Below are positions 13,900-20,518 of a DNA stretch of 20,518 nt, piece after piece. This stretch comes from a virus. Made by a program: the position numbers and the translations under genes. The stretch spans positions 1 through 20,518 of IMG/VR virus record IMGVR_UViG_3300034954_001525; one strand, given 5' to 3'. Within the stretch, counting starts at the first letter, position 1. The number at the start of each line of letters is the position of its first letter. A model generated the notes under the pieces. The model had not been told where the DNA came from. It saw nothing but the letters and a program-made list of their open reading frames with translations, and made no database searches.

Positions 13900-15132
13900 A
13901 TGCCACCGTTTATTACAGGAGTAAGCGCCCTTAATTTTATGACTCGATATAAGTTGGGAGGCATAGATTTATCTAACTATGAAGATATAGGCGCAGGTAT
14001 AAGAACTTTACATGGTAGCAACAGTACCTATGGAAATAGAATTTCTGCAATAGAATATATGGGGAATGGAGTTATTTTAGCTGGAACTGCGAATGGTACT
14101 CACGGTAGGATTTACAAATCGACTGATTATGGTGCTAATTGGTCAACAGTTAAAACATTTACTAACATAAACCATGTTAGTGCTATAAAACGTTATCGCA
14201 CTTCTAACACTGTACTAGCCGCTACTGGGGGTCATGCTCACGATGGAAATGTGTATAGATCAACAGATGCTGGCAATACATGGACTCTTGTGAATGACTG
14301 GGGTGGTGGAATTTATCAGGGCCATGATAATGTTTACAGTTTAGAGCAGTTTGGCTATATTTTTCTGCATGGTGGAGGTTATAATGAAGGTGATGGCTCT
14401 ATTTGGAGGTCTGCGGATGGTGGTCAGAATTGGGTAGATTTAAGAGGTGCTAATTCTTCTGGACACGCACAAACTGTATACTATGCTTGGGATAACAGTT
14501 CAGTTTTTGATGCTGGAAGTCCCTATTATTCTTCTAGCGACTCTTGGTGGGTTGGTGCTTTAAAACATGTTGGAAACGGTGTGGTTTTAGCTAATAGAAG
14601 ACCTGTAAGGATTGGCTCTACATCAGGTTCTGGCTCAAGTACCGTCCCAGAATTAATAAGATCGACAGATTATGGTATTAATTGGACTAAAGTTACAACA
14701 CAATCTACAAACTTTTTAAATAATGGTCAATTTATAACTGAAAATTTAGGAGGCGGTAAAGTCATTGGTGTCACTAATGCGGAAGGCTCTACTAATAGTC
14801 ATAATGCTAATGTGTATATATCAAATGATTATGGTGCGAATTGGAACACAACATCTAAATTCACTTTAAACAGGAATCGCGCCTACGCTCCAACGCACTT
14901 AGGAAACGGACACGTTGTGTTTTTAGCCTTTCATTATACTGGAAGCGCTTTTTTAGCTAACGGTGGAGAAGTCTACGAATCTCTAGATTACGGTGAAACT
15001 TGGAATTCAACCCCAGTTTTTGATCCGGGTGTATTATACCTAGTCTCTGCTAAATTTAATCCAGATCGAAATGTTCTATATGTTGGTGGTTCTCTTGATG
15101 ACACCACTCCTGTATTATATAAACTTGGTTAA
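13900..15132 (+). CDS. Six-Asp-box beta-propeller protein, putative receptor-binding protein
   Basis: This 410-residue protein follows a strong AAGGAG RBS. It has six clear Asp boxes (S-x-D-x-G-x-x-W): 74-81, 121-128, 171-178, 255-262, 308-315 and 361-368. Such boxes sit on turns of propeller blades in sialidases and related proteins. The spacing implies about six blades. A sialidase catalytic set (FRIP arginine motif near the start, then Tyr/Glu) is not visible, so binding rather than hydrolysis is more likely. The first 30 residues (FITGVSALNFMTRYKLGGID) could attach it to the tail. It follows the YadA-like fibre by 12 bp. No signal peptide, so it is a virion part rather than a secreted enzyme. 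Confidence 0.78.
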   Translation: MPPFITGVSALNFMTRYKLGGIDLSNYEDIGAGIRTLHGSNSTYGNRISAIEYMGNGVILAGTANGTHGRIYKSTDYGANWSTVKTFTNINHVSAIKRYRTSNTVLAATGGHAHDGNVYRSTDAGNTWTLVNDWGGGIYQGHDNVYSLEQFGYIFLHGGGYNEGDGSIWRSADGGQNWVDLRGANSSGHAQTVYYAWDNSSVFDAGSPYYSSSDSWWVGALKHVGNGVVLANRRPVRIGSTSGSGSSTVPELIRSTDYGINWTKVTTQSTNFLNNGQFITENLGGGKVIGVTNAEGSTNSHNANVYISNDYGANWNTTSKFTLNRNRAYAPTHLGNGHVVFLAFHYTGSAFLANGGEVYESLDYGETWNSTPVFDPGVLYLVSAKFNPDRNVLYVGGSLDDTTPVLYKLG

Positions 15133-15156
15133 ATAATTTAATTTAAGGGTTAACTG

Positions 15157-15405
15157 ATGGAAGAAAAAGTAACAGAAGATGGAATTGAAATTTTAAAAAA
15201 CGGTGTAATAGGTATTACATATAAACTTGAAATTATTAAAGACGGTAATATTATAGCTGTCAATGGTTTTAACAAGCATATTTATCCCGGCGATGATTTT
15301 AGTGGTGAATCTGAAAAAATTAAGAGTATTTGCTCTACTGTACATACTCCCGAAGTTGTTGAGAAGTACAAAGCAACTAGTAAAAATATTTTACCTGAAG
15401 AATAA
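15157..15405 (+). CDS. Small conserved phage protein, unknown function
   Basis: This 82-residue acidic protein has three short strands at its start (EILKNGVIGITYKLEIIKDG), then the pattern HIYPGDDFSGESEKIKSICS followed by TVHTPEVVEKYKA. The PGDDxS…IxxIC…VHTPEVxxxY pattern recurs in small proteins encoded after fibre genes in marine phages as I remember them. It could be a fibre-assembly helper, but there is no direct evidence. The RBS is AAGGG. It is followed by a 55-bp gap with a putative promoter. Confidence 0.7.
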   Translation: MEEKVTEDGIEILKNGVIGITYKLEIIKDGNIIAVNGFNKHIYPGDDFSGESEKIKSICSTVHTPEVVEKYKATSKNILPEE

Positions 15406-15418
15406 AAACCAGTAGAAT
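15390..15418 (+). promoter_or_regulatory. Putative sigma70-type promoter
   Basis: TTTACC (15390-15395), a 17-bp spacer and TAGAAT (15413-15418) make the best -35/-10 pair in the window (4/6 and 5/6 matches). The -10 begins 48 bp before the ATG at 15461. The -35 lies in the end of the previous gene. It would drive the small coiled-coil gene and the gp10-like hub gene. Confidence 0.5.
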
Positions 15419-15460
15419 AACCGACTAAAACAACTTTATTTTTTAATAGGGAGGTGAGTG

Positions 15461-15676
15461 ATGGCTGAGAAAAAAACAACGCCGATCACCATAGATGAGA
15501 AACAGTATGTTCTAGAGGACATGACTGAAACTCAGCAGCTTATTTTAAGTCATGTAAGTGACTTAGAGCGAAAAATAAAATCCGCTCAATTCAACTTAGA
15601 ACAACTACAGGTGGGCCGAGAGGCGTTCTTAATTCATCTTAGGAATGATCTGAAAACAGCCGATGCAGCAGAGTGA
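15461..15676 (+). CDS. Small coiled-coil phage protein
   Basis: I chose ATG 15461, preceded by GGGAGGTGA at ideal spacing, over the adjacent GTG 15458; this gives 71 residues. The start ITIDEKQYVLEDMTETQQLI is followed by a long helix HVSDLERKIKSAQFNLEQLQ and VGREAFLIHLRNDL. The pattern (xITIDGxxYxLxDxTxEQQ…LxxKxxxAxFNLxQLxVGRxAF) is familiar from small proteins in cyanophages and other marine phages, role unknown. A homo-oligomeric coiled coil is likely. It lies just before the tail hub gene, which hints at a tail-assembly or chaperone function. Confidence 0.75.
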   Translation: MAEKKTTPITIDEKQYVLEDMTETQQLILSHVSDLERKIKSAQFNLEQLQVGREAFLIHLRNDLKTADAAE

Positions 15677-15684
15677 GATGAAAA

Positions 15685-17610
15685 ATGCCTCTACAAAAGT
15701 TGCAATTCAAACCCGGAATCAATCGGGAAACTACTTCGTATACTAACGAAGGTGGATGGTTTCATTGTGATAAAATAAGATTCCGTTTCGGTATGCCTGA
15801 AAAAATAGGCGGTTGGCACAAATACTCTACCAATCCATTCGCAGGTCAATGCCGTTCACTTCATTCTTTTGTGGCTTTAGATGGTACTAAGTACATTAGT
15901 TTAGGGACTCACTTAAAGTATTACATCAACGAGGGTGGCGCTCTTCATGACATTACTCCTGTCAGGTTAACTTCTCCTGTAGGAGGTGTTAGTTTCCAAG
16001 CTACTAATGGTAGCTCAGAAATTGTAGTAAACCATAACGATCACGGTGCTCAAGAAAATGACTTTGTTACTTTTTCAGATGCAGCTTCTTTAGGTGGTAC
16101 TATTACCGCAGATGTATTAAACCAAGAATATAGGATAAAAAGAAAAACTGGTGACAACACTTACATCATAGACGCTAGAGAAGTTAAAGAATTATCTAAA
16201 ACTATGCAAGGTAATACTTTTAATCCAGTTTTATTGCAAGCTACGGCTTCTGATTCAGGTACTGGTGGCGGCTCCACTGTGGGAGTGTATCAAGTAATTA
16301 CGGGTTTAGATGTATCCATTGGTGGAACAGGGTTTGGTGCAGGAACTTGGGGTCGAGGTGAGTGGGATTCCATAGCCTCTATTAGAACTCCGGGCGCTTC
16401 TTTGAGGATTTGGAGCCATGACAACTTCGGTGAAGATTTAATTTTAAATGTTCGTGATGAGGGTGTTTTTTACTGGGACAGATCACTAAGTGTTTCTACT
16501 TACCAAAGAGCGGTTGCTATTTCAGACCTTTCTTCTGACGCAACAGCGCCGACTTTGGCTAAACAAGTGATGGTTTCAGATCGTGATCGTCACGTAATTT
16601 TATTTGGTTGTGATTCTCAAACAGCTATAGGTACAATGGATCCGCTGTTAATCAGGTTTTCTGACCAAGAAAACCCTTTAGTTTGGGAATCTTTACCTAA
16701 TAATACCGCAGGTGATCTAAGAATCGGTACAGGCTCTCAGATTGTTGCTGCAATTGAAACCCGTCAGCAAATCTTGGTTTTTACGGATGTTTCTTTACAC
16801 GCAATGCAGTACTTGGGGCCACCGTTTACCTTTGGTATAAATACCTTATCAGCAAACATAACTGTAGCAGGCCCGTTGGCTATAACTGCTGTTGATGACG
16901 CTGTTTTTTGGATGGGTGAGGGTGATTTTTACGTATACACTGGTCAAGTCCAAAAGCTTCCTTGTAGCGTTCGATCTTATGTTTTTAATTCTTTGGACAC
17001 TGCTCAAAGAGAACAGATATTTTGTAGCGTAAATTCTAGCCATAGTGAAATATGGTGGTTTTATGTTTCTTATGAAGGCAACGGGGTTATAGATAGGTAC
17101 GTTGTATATAATTACCAAGAAAAGGTTTGGTATTACGGTACATTAAGTCGATCCGCTTGGATGGATAGGGGTATAAATCCTTACCCAATCGCAGCAGGAA
17201 CTGACGGTATACTTTACGAGCATGAGCTAGGTTGGGATGACAACTCTGTAGTCCCAGCAGTTGGTATAAATTCTTTTATTGAAAGCAGTCAGATGTCGTT
17301 GGGTGCTGGCGATAACTTCATGTTTTTGTCTAAGATTATTCCAGACGTTACTTTTGATGGCTCGGATTCAGGTGCTCCTTCGGCAAGTTTTACATTACAG
17401 ACTAGAAGCTGGCCCGGAGAGAATTACGGCAGCGTGGAGGAAAATACGGTTACGAGAAGTGCTACTGTTCCTATTGAACAGTTTACGAACTACCACAATG
17501 TCAGACTTAGAGGCCGCTCATTTGCTTTTAAAATCGAATCAGAAGACGAAGGAGTAGGATGGAGATTAGGGACTCCTAGAGTTGACATCAGACCAGATGG
17601 ACGGAAATGA
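15685..17610 (+). CDS. Tail hub / packaged-DNA stabilisation protein (P22 gp10-like)
   Basis: This 641-residue protein begins PLQKLQFKPGINRETTSYTN and KIRFRFGMPEKIGGW, the usual start of P22 gp10-like/nozzle proteins, which close the tail below the adaptor and keep DNA in the head. A domain inserted at about 95-195 (SEIVVNHNDHGAQENDFVTF then LNQEYRIKRKTGDNTYIIDA) is a beta module common in marine versions. The main part is a beta-propeller-like body (LRIWSHDNFGEDLILNVRDE, VFYWD, VFTDVSLHAMQYLGPPFTFG, DDAVFWMGEGDFYVYTGQVQ). A GAGTWGRGEW motif at 218-227 resembles the start of the protein at 10279. It is followed with an ATGA overlap by another tail protein. Confidence 0.82.
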   Translation: MPLQKLQFKPGINRETTSYTNEGGWFHCDKIRFRFGMPEKIGGWHKYSTNPFAGQCRSLHSFVALDGTKYISLGTHLKYYINEGGALHDITPVRLTSPVGGVSFQATNGSSEIVVNHNDHGAQENDFVTFSDAASLGGTITADVLNQEYRIKRKTGDNTYIIDAREVKELSKTMQGNTFNPVLLQATASDSGTGGGSTVGVYQVITGLDVSIGGTGFGAGTWGRGEWDSIASIRTPGASLRIWSHDNFGEDLILNVRDEGVFYWDRSLSVSTYQRAVAISDLSSDATAPTLAKQVMVSDRDRHVILFGCDSQTAIGTMDPLLIRFSDQENPLVWESLPNNTAGDLRIGTGSQIVAAIETRQQILVFTDVSLHAMQYLGPPFTFGINTLSANITVAGPLAITAVDDAVFWMGEGDFYVYTGQVQKLPCSVRSYVFNSLDTAQREQIFCSVNSSHSEIWWFYVSYEGNGVIDRYVVYNYQEKVWYYGTLSRSAWMDRGINPYPIAAGTDGILYEHELGWDDNSVVPAVGINSFIESSQMSLGAGDNFMFLSKIIPDVTFDGSDSGAPSASFTLQTRSWPGENYGSVEENTVTRSATVPIEQFTNYHNVRLRGRSFAFKIESEDEGVGWRLGTPRVDIRPDGRK

Positions 17611-18530
17611 GTCGCGGTCTAGTATTACCTAATTTTCCCACACCACCCTCTGAATATGATCAGAAATATCAGGCAGAGGTGGTACGTGCGTTCTCTGTAT
17701 TTTTACAGCAAGTTAATAACCCCGGCCCTTGGCGATCAACCTCGATCACCATTACCAACCTACAAGCAAACTCTACTGGTTTAGAGGACGGAACTTTATT
17801 TCAAGTAAACGGTTACGTAAAAGTAGCAGGTTCTAGTGAGGGTTCTGCGCCTGTATCAACAGGGGTTGTTCAACTAGAAGGTTCTGAATTATTTAAAGTT
17901 ACTGCGGCTCAAGTTACGGCAGGAGAGATTGAACTTCAGTACTCTGTTGCTTCTGGCTCGAATGTTAGGATTAATCAGCCCGGTGGATTACCTTTGATAA
18001 ATGCTTCTATAAATGAACCTTTTTTTTCTGGGGGTAATTTTTCTCCAGATAAGCCTGATTTTAGGATAGCGGATGCCAGTAATATAATTACTATAAGAGC
18101 TTCTGATTTAAGTACAAACATTTCTGAAAATGATGTAATTGAAGTTCGTTATGACATTAATTCTACTTTACTGTCTAACATAAGGCAGGTTATTTCACAG
18201 GAGCCTGAAGCGGAGTTAATTACCATTACAGCTACTGATATTAGTAGGGGTTATTTTCTTCTTTCAGATACCCCATCAAATCCAGACATGGTACAAATAC
18301 TTTCTATAGCAGGTGTAGATCAATTAAATCGCTCGTCTTTTACTACAGCAGAACTAGCCCTTCTCCCAGATAACCCTGATTTTCAGGTGGCCTCTCCAAC
18401 CGCTAATGATCCAAAAGCCGTTTACATTCGTTCTATGGACTTTAGTTCTCTTAGTGATGAAAATTTAACAAACAAACTTTCCGATTTTATCGTAGAAGGA
18501 GATGATCTGATTGTTTATTACCGCACTTAG
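17607..18530 (+). CDS. Tail protein downstream of the hub, putative
   Basis: This 307-residue protein overlaps the hub gene by ATGA. The start LPNFPTPPSEYDQKYQAEVV then RAFSVFLQQVNNPGPWRSTS and ITITNLQANSTGLEDGTLFQ is a domain (about 8-80) I recognise in marine phage tail proteins placed after the gp10-like gene. The rest is beta-rich with no Cys and ends in a strand (SDFIVEGDDLIVYYR). No enzyme motif is seen. It may be a tail needle, plug or fibre-attachment protein; position and coupling to the hub gene support a tail role, but the exact part is unknown. Confidence 0.75.
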   Translation: MSRGLVLPNFPTPPSEYDQKYQAEVVRAFSVFLQQVNNPGPWRSTSITITNLQANSTGLEDGTLFQVNGYVKVAGSSEGSAPVSTGVVQLEGSELFKVTAAQVTAGEIELQYSVASGSNVRINQPGGLPLINASINEPFFSGGNFSPDKPDFRIADASNIITIRASDLSTNISENDVIEVRYDINSTLLSNIRQVISQEPEAELITITATDISRGYFLLSDTPSNPDMVQILSIAGVDQLNRSSFTTAELALLPDNPDFQVASPTANDPKAVYIRSMDFSSLSDENLTNKLSDFIVEGDDLIVYYRT

Positions 18531-18566
18531 GTCATGAGGAAAATCATTAAACTTTTTTCTAAAAAT

Positions 18567-18584
18567 TGTTACTATTAAAGTAAC
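18567..18584 (+). promoter_or_regulatory. Putative extended -10 promoter with inverted repeat
   Basis: The 84-bp gap before the second fibre holds TGT-TACTAT (-10 at 18570-18575) within GTTACT-ATTAA-AGTAAC, a perfect 6-bp inverted repeat (18568-18584). The -10 box starts 45 bp before the ATG. The -35 position (TTAAAC, 18547-18552) is weak. The repeat could be an operator or a small hairpin at the transcript's start. Confidence 0.48.
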
Positions 18585-18614
18585 GTACTGTGCATTTTTA
18601 AAGGGGAGGAAAAA

Positions 18615-19961
18615 ATGGCACGATTGATTAAAGGACACTTTTTCGAGGATGCTTCAGTTGATACCGCTCAACTTGCTAACGGAGCAGTGGATCAAAACAA
18701 AATCGTAGCGGGTGCTGTGGTTTCAACGAAGATTGCTAACGGGGCTGTTATTACAGCTAGACTAGCTGACGATGCTGTTACGTCTGCGAAATTGGCTGAT
18801 GACTCAGTGGATTCTGAGCATTTAGTTGATGGAAGTATTGATGCAGCTCACATCGCTGCGGATGCAGTTGGTGCTTCGAAAATTAAAATCGCTTACGGCG
18901 ACTCAATTAGATTAGTTAATTCTGGTGGTTCAACCGTTGGAATTAGCATTGACTCAGACGGCGATTTGGTTGGCCCAGACACAAACAAGATTGCGAGTCA
19001 GTCTTACGTGTCAACAGCTATCGCAAACCTGATTGACAGCGCTCCGGGAGCACTTGACACTTTGAATGAATTGGCTGCTGCTATAAATGACGATGCCTCA
19101 TTCTCAACTACCATAAACAATCTAATCGGAGCTGGTTTTACTGGCGCTGGTTTGAATTCAAATGGTACTTACTCTGCTCCTTCAGGAACTAACTACTTAG
19201 GTAGCTCCAGTTCTTTGTTGAACGCTGCTGTAACTCTAGACACATCCATCAAGTCAGTGGAGACTTCTTTAACTAGCTCAATTTCCAGTAATGTTTCTAC
19301 TTTGAATGGAAAAATCGACACTATAGAAGCTTCCGTTGGATTATCTGCGGCAGGTGCTTTCGTTTCATTTTCAGGCACAAACTACATGGACACTGCGACT
19401 AGCATCGTTGGTTCACTCGAGGATTTAGATACTCAAATAGCTACTAACGCTTCTAGTGTTTCTAGTAATTCCTCTAGTATTAGTGGTCTTTCAACTTTAG
19501 CGGATGCCCATGAAACCGCTATCGGCTTGAACGCTAACGGTACTTATAACCAGCCTAGCAGCACAAACTACTTAGACAGTACTACTACTGTCATGGGTGC
19601 TTTAACTGCTATTGACACTGGTCTAGGTACTGCACAAACTGCTGCTAACAGAGCTTTAGCTGTCACAAAGAAACAAGATGTAATTGCTTTGACTTCTACT
19701 CATGTTTCAAATCAAACTTTGTCTTTTGAGCTTGACGAGTTAGCAAGATGGCACGAAAATGTATGTGTCCAATACGGTAACTTAGTTCTTGTTCCCGGTT
19801 CTTCGTATGATTTTACTGTAGCGAGTGATGCTAGTGGTCAAACTACTACTGTTACTCTGCACAGTGATTACAACCCAAGTTCTGGAAGCAAAGCTTACAT
19901 AGCTGGTGATGTGTTAGTTATTCGTTATGATTATGATCCAAGTTATACTTACTCCGAGTAA
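18615..19961 (+). CDS. Second tail fibre with decapeptide and 62-residue repeats
   Basis: A 448-residue fibre with a strong GGGGAGGA RBS. Residues 11-90 are eight successive 10-residue repeats (for example ANGAVITARL, ADDAVTSAKL, ADDSVDSEHL), a shaft motif of many phage fibres. Residues 137-167 hold the SAPGALDTLNELAAAINDD motif typical of T4-like and cyanophage fibres. Three ~35-residue motifs (178-212, 241-275, 303-337; GLNxNGTYxxPSxTNYL…LDTxI) recur every 62-63 residues with coiled-coil linkers between. The C-terminus (about 355-448) is a beta knob ending VLVIRYDYDPSYTYSE. It probably forms a trimer and binds the host. It has its own promoter and terminator, so it is a single-gene unit. 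Confidence 0.82.
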   Translation: MARLIKGHFFEDASVDTAQLANGAVDQNKIVAGAVVSTKIANGAVITARLADDAVTSAKLADDSVDSEHLVDGSIDAAHIAADAVGASKIKIAYGDSIRLVNSGGSTVGISIDSDGDLVGPDTNKIASQSYVSTAIANLIDSAPGALDTLNELAAAINDDASFSTTINNLIGAGFTGAGLNSNGTYSAPSGTNYLGSSSSLLNAAVTLDTSIKSVETSLTSSISSNVSTLNGKIDTIEASVGLSAAGAFVSFSGTNYMDTATSIVGSLEDLDTQIATNASSVSSNSSSISGLSTLADAHETAIGLNANGTYNQPSSTNYLDSTTTVMGALTAIDTGLGTAQTAANRALAVTKKQDVIALTSTHVSNQTLSFELDELARWHENVCVQYGNLVLVPGSSYDFTVASDASGQTTTVTLHSDYNPSSGSKAYIAGDVLVIRYDYDPSYTYSE

Positions 19962-19978
19962 CCTCTAATATTATTTTG

Positions 19979-20002
19979 GCCTCCTTCGGGAGGCTTTTTT
20001 TT
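19979..20002 (+). terminator. Intrinsic terminator after the second fibre
   Basis: GCCTCC (19979-19984), loop TTCG (19985-19988) and GGAGGC (19989-19994) form a perfect 6-bp stem closed by C(UUCG)G, followed by eight T. It is built like the one at 5806 and ends the fibre transcript 17 bp past the stop. Confidence 0.92.
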
Positions 20003-20026
20003 ATGCCCGAATCTGTAGGCCAATTG

Positions 20027-20063
20027 TGGACTGGTAAGAAAAAAACAAGTACAATAAAATTAA
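20027..20063 (+). promoter_or_regulatory. Putative sigma70-type promoter
   Basis: TGGACT (20027-20032), a 17-bp spacer and TACAAT (20050-20055) match sigma70 elements 4/6 and 5/6. The box begins 41 bp before the ATG at 20091 and continues TACAATAAAATTAA, like the other gaps. The rest of the gap (20003-20090) holds no gene; the T-run at 20068-20075 lacks a GC stem, so it is not called a terminator. Confidence 0.48.
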
Positions 20064-20090
20064 TACCTTTTTTTTGCATGGGCGGGGGCT

Positions 20091-20518
20091 ATGGAAGCAA
20101 TGATGAATCAAGGGCAGATGGAGATTCCAGCAGGTGGAATTGGTGATATTCCAGCACTAAGTGAGCAGGATATTGATCAAATTTACGCAAGTGAATTTGA
20201 TGAAATAGCTGCTCAAGGTAGAGGTAGCGACACCATGCTGGCCCACGTTAGCCCCGGAGAAATGGTTATTCCGGCTGAATTCTTAGAAGACCCCGCTATA
20301 AAACAAAGATTTGTTAATTTTTTGTCTGAACAAGGTGTGGAAGACCCTGAAAGATATATTGTTGGCTCCGATTCAAACTCTATTAATCCCGTCACAGGAT
20401 TAGCTGAATTTCTTTTAGGTAAACTGTGGAGGGGTATCAAAAAAGTCGCTAAAAAAGTTGTAAAAGTTGTTAAGAAAGCGGCGGGTGTAATTTTCCCTGC
20501 GATGTTAGCCGCCACACC
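20091..20518 (+). CDS. Virion protein, putative internal/ejection-type, 3' part missing
   Basis: ATG at 20091 follows the GGGCGGGGG ribosome-binding run; 142 codons are visible and the frame is open at the window end. The pattern GRGSDTMLAHVSPGEMVIPA (about 44-63) followed by a helical part, then SNSINPVTGLAEFLLGKLWR and a strongly cationic helix IKKVAKKVVKVVKKAAG leading into a hydrophobic stretch, is one I recognise at the start of large virion proteins of marine podo-like phages. The cationic-then-hydrophobic segment suggests interaction with membranes or DNA, as in ejected internal proteins. No transglycosylase or peptidase motif is in the visible part. The full function cannot be judged from this fragment. 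Confidence 0.75.
   Translation, partial: MEAMMNQGQMEIPAGGIGDIPALSEQDIDQIYASEFDEIAAQGRGSDTMLAHVSPGEMVIPAEFLEDPAIKQRFVNFLSEQGVEDPERYIVGSDSNSINPVTGLAEFLLGKLWRGIKKVAKKVVKVVKKAAGVIFPAMLAAT

Noticed and set aside
11176-15132. Diversity-generating retroelement acting on the fibre genes
   Set aside because: No reverse transcriptase or adenine-mutated template/variable repeat pair is visible; the repeats found differ in a way that fits tandem duplication.
13900-15132. Propeller gene as an active sialidase
   Set aside because: Asp boxes alone do not show activity, and no FRIP-type arginine motif or signal peptide is visible.
20064-20076. T-run before the last gene as a terminator
   Set aside because: No GC-rich stem precedes it.
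20213-20515. Minus-strand 100-codon frame at the window end
   Set aside because: It lies opposite a well-patterned + strand gene and shows no recognisable domain.
1-20518. CRISPR array, tRNA or rRNA genes, insertion sequences
   Set aside because: No regularly spaced direct repeats with unique spacers, no cloverleaf-like sequence noted, and no transposase-like frame.

Overview
The window is a continuous piece of a tailed-phage genome. It runs from inside the portal gene to the start of a large virion-protein gene. All 29 gene calls lie on the + strand, are packed tightly (many ATGA, TAATG or 8-bp overlaps) and are AT-rich. The mix is typical of short-tailed (podovirus-like) phages of marine bacteria: P22-like portal, adaptors and gp10-like tail hub, a phage GroES, and several small basic proteins that I recognise from marine phage genomes. 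This rests on remembered families and not on a search. The sequence does not identify the host. No tRNA, integrase, polymerase, terminase or CRISPR array is visible; terminase presumably lies upstream.

Layout. 1-1201: portal, 3' part. 1211-2135: a small basic protein, an EF-hand protein with two membrane segments, and a 3TM-type holin. 2187-5775: capsid module with a small conserved protein, a GroES-like co-chaperonin, scaffold, an unknown protein, a putative capsid-associated protein and the major capsid protein, closed by a UUCG-capped terminator. 5776-5944: terminator, putative promoter and a leader with two possible hairpins. 5945-7924: a beta-rich protein, then small mostly Lys/Arg-rich proteins, including a 40-residue gene and an XhlA-like membrane protein. 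7933-9843: head-tail joining region with two apparently paralogous adaptors. 9845-15132: tail and fibre region with a 22-residue-repeat protein, a 903-residue fibre with a YadA-like head, and a six-Asp-box propeller. 15157-18530: two small proteins, the gp10-like hub and a further tail protein. 18615-19961: a second repeat-rich fibre, then another UUCG-capped terminator. 20091-end: a truncated virion protein with a strongly cationic segment.

How it works together (inference). GroES, with host GroEL, would help fold the capsid protein on the scaffold. The two adaptors and the gp10-like hub would close the portal vertex. The two fibres and the propeller would provide host recognition. The membrane proteins would serve lysis. 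Each of the five gaps longer than 50 bp holds a TAnnATWA box. In four of them it starts 41-49 bp before the next start codon, which suggests a set of related sigma70-like promoters re-starting transcription between modules.
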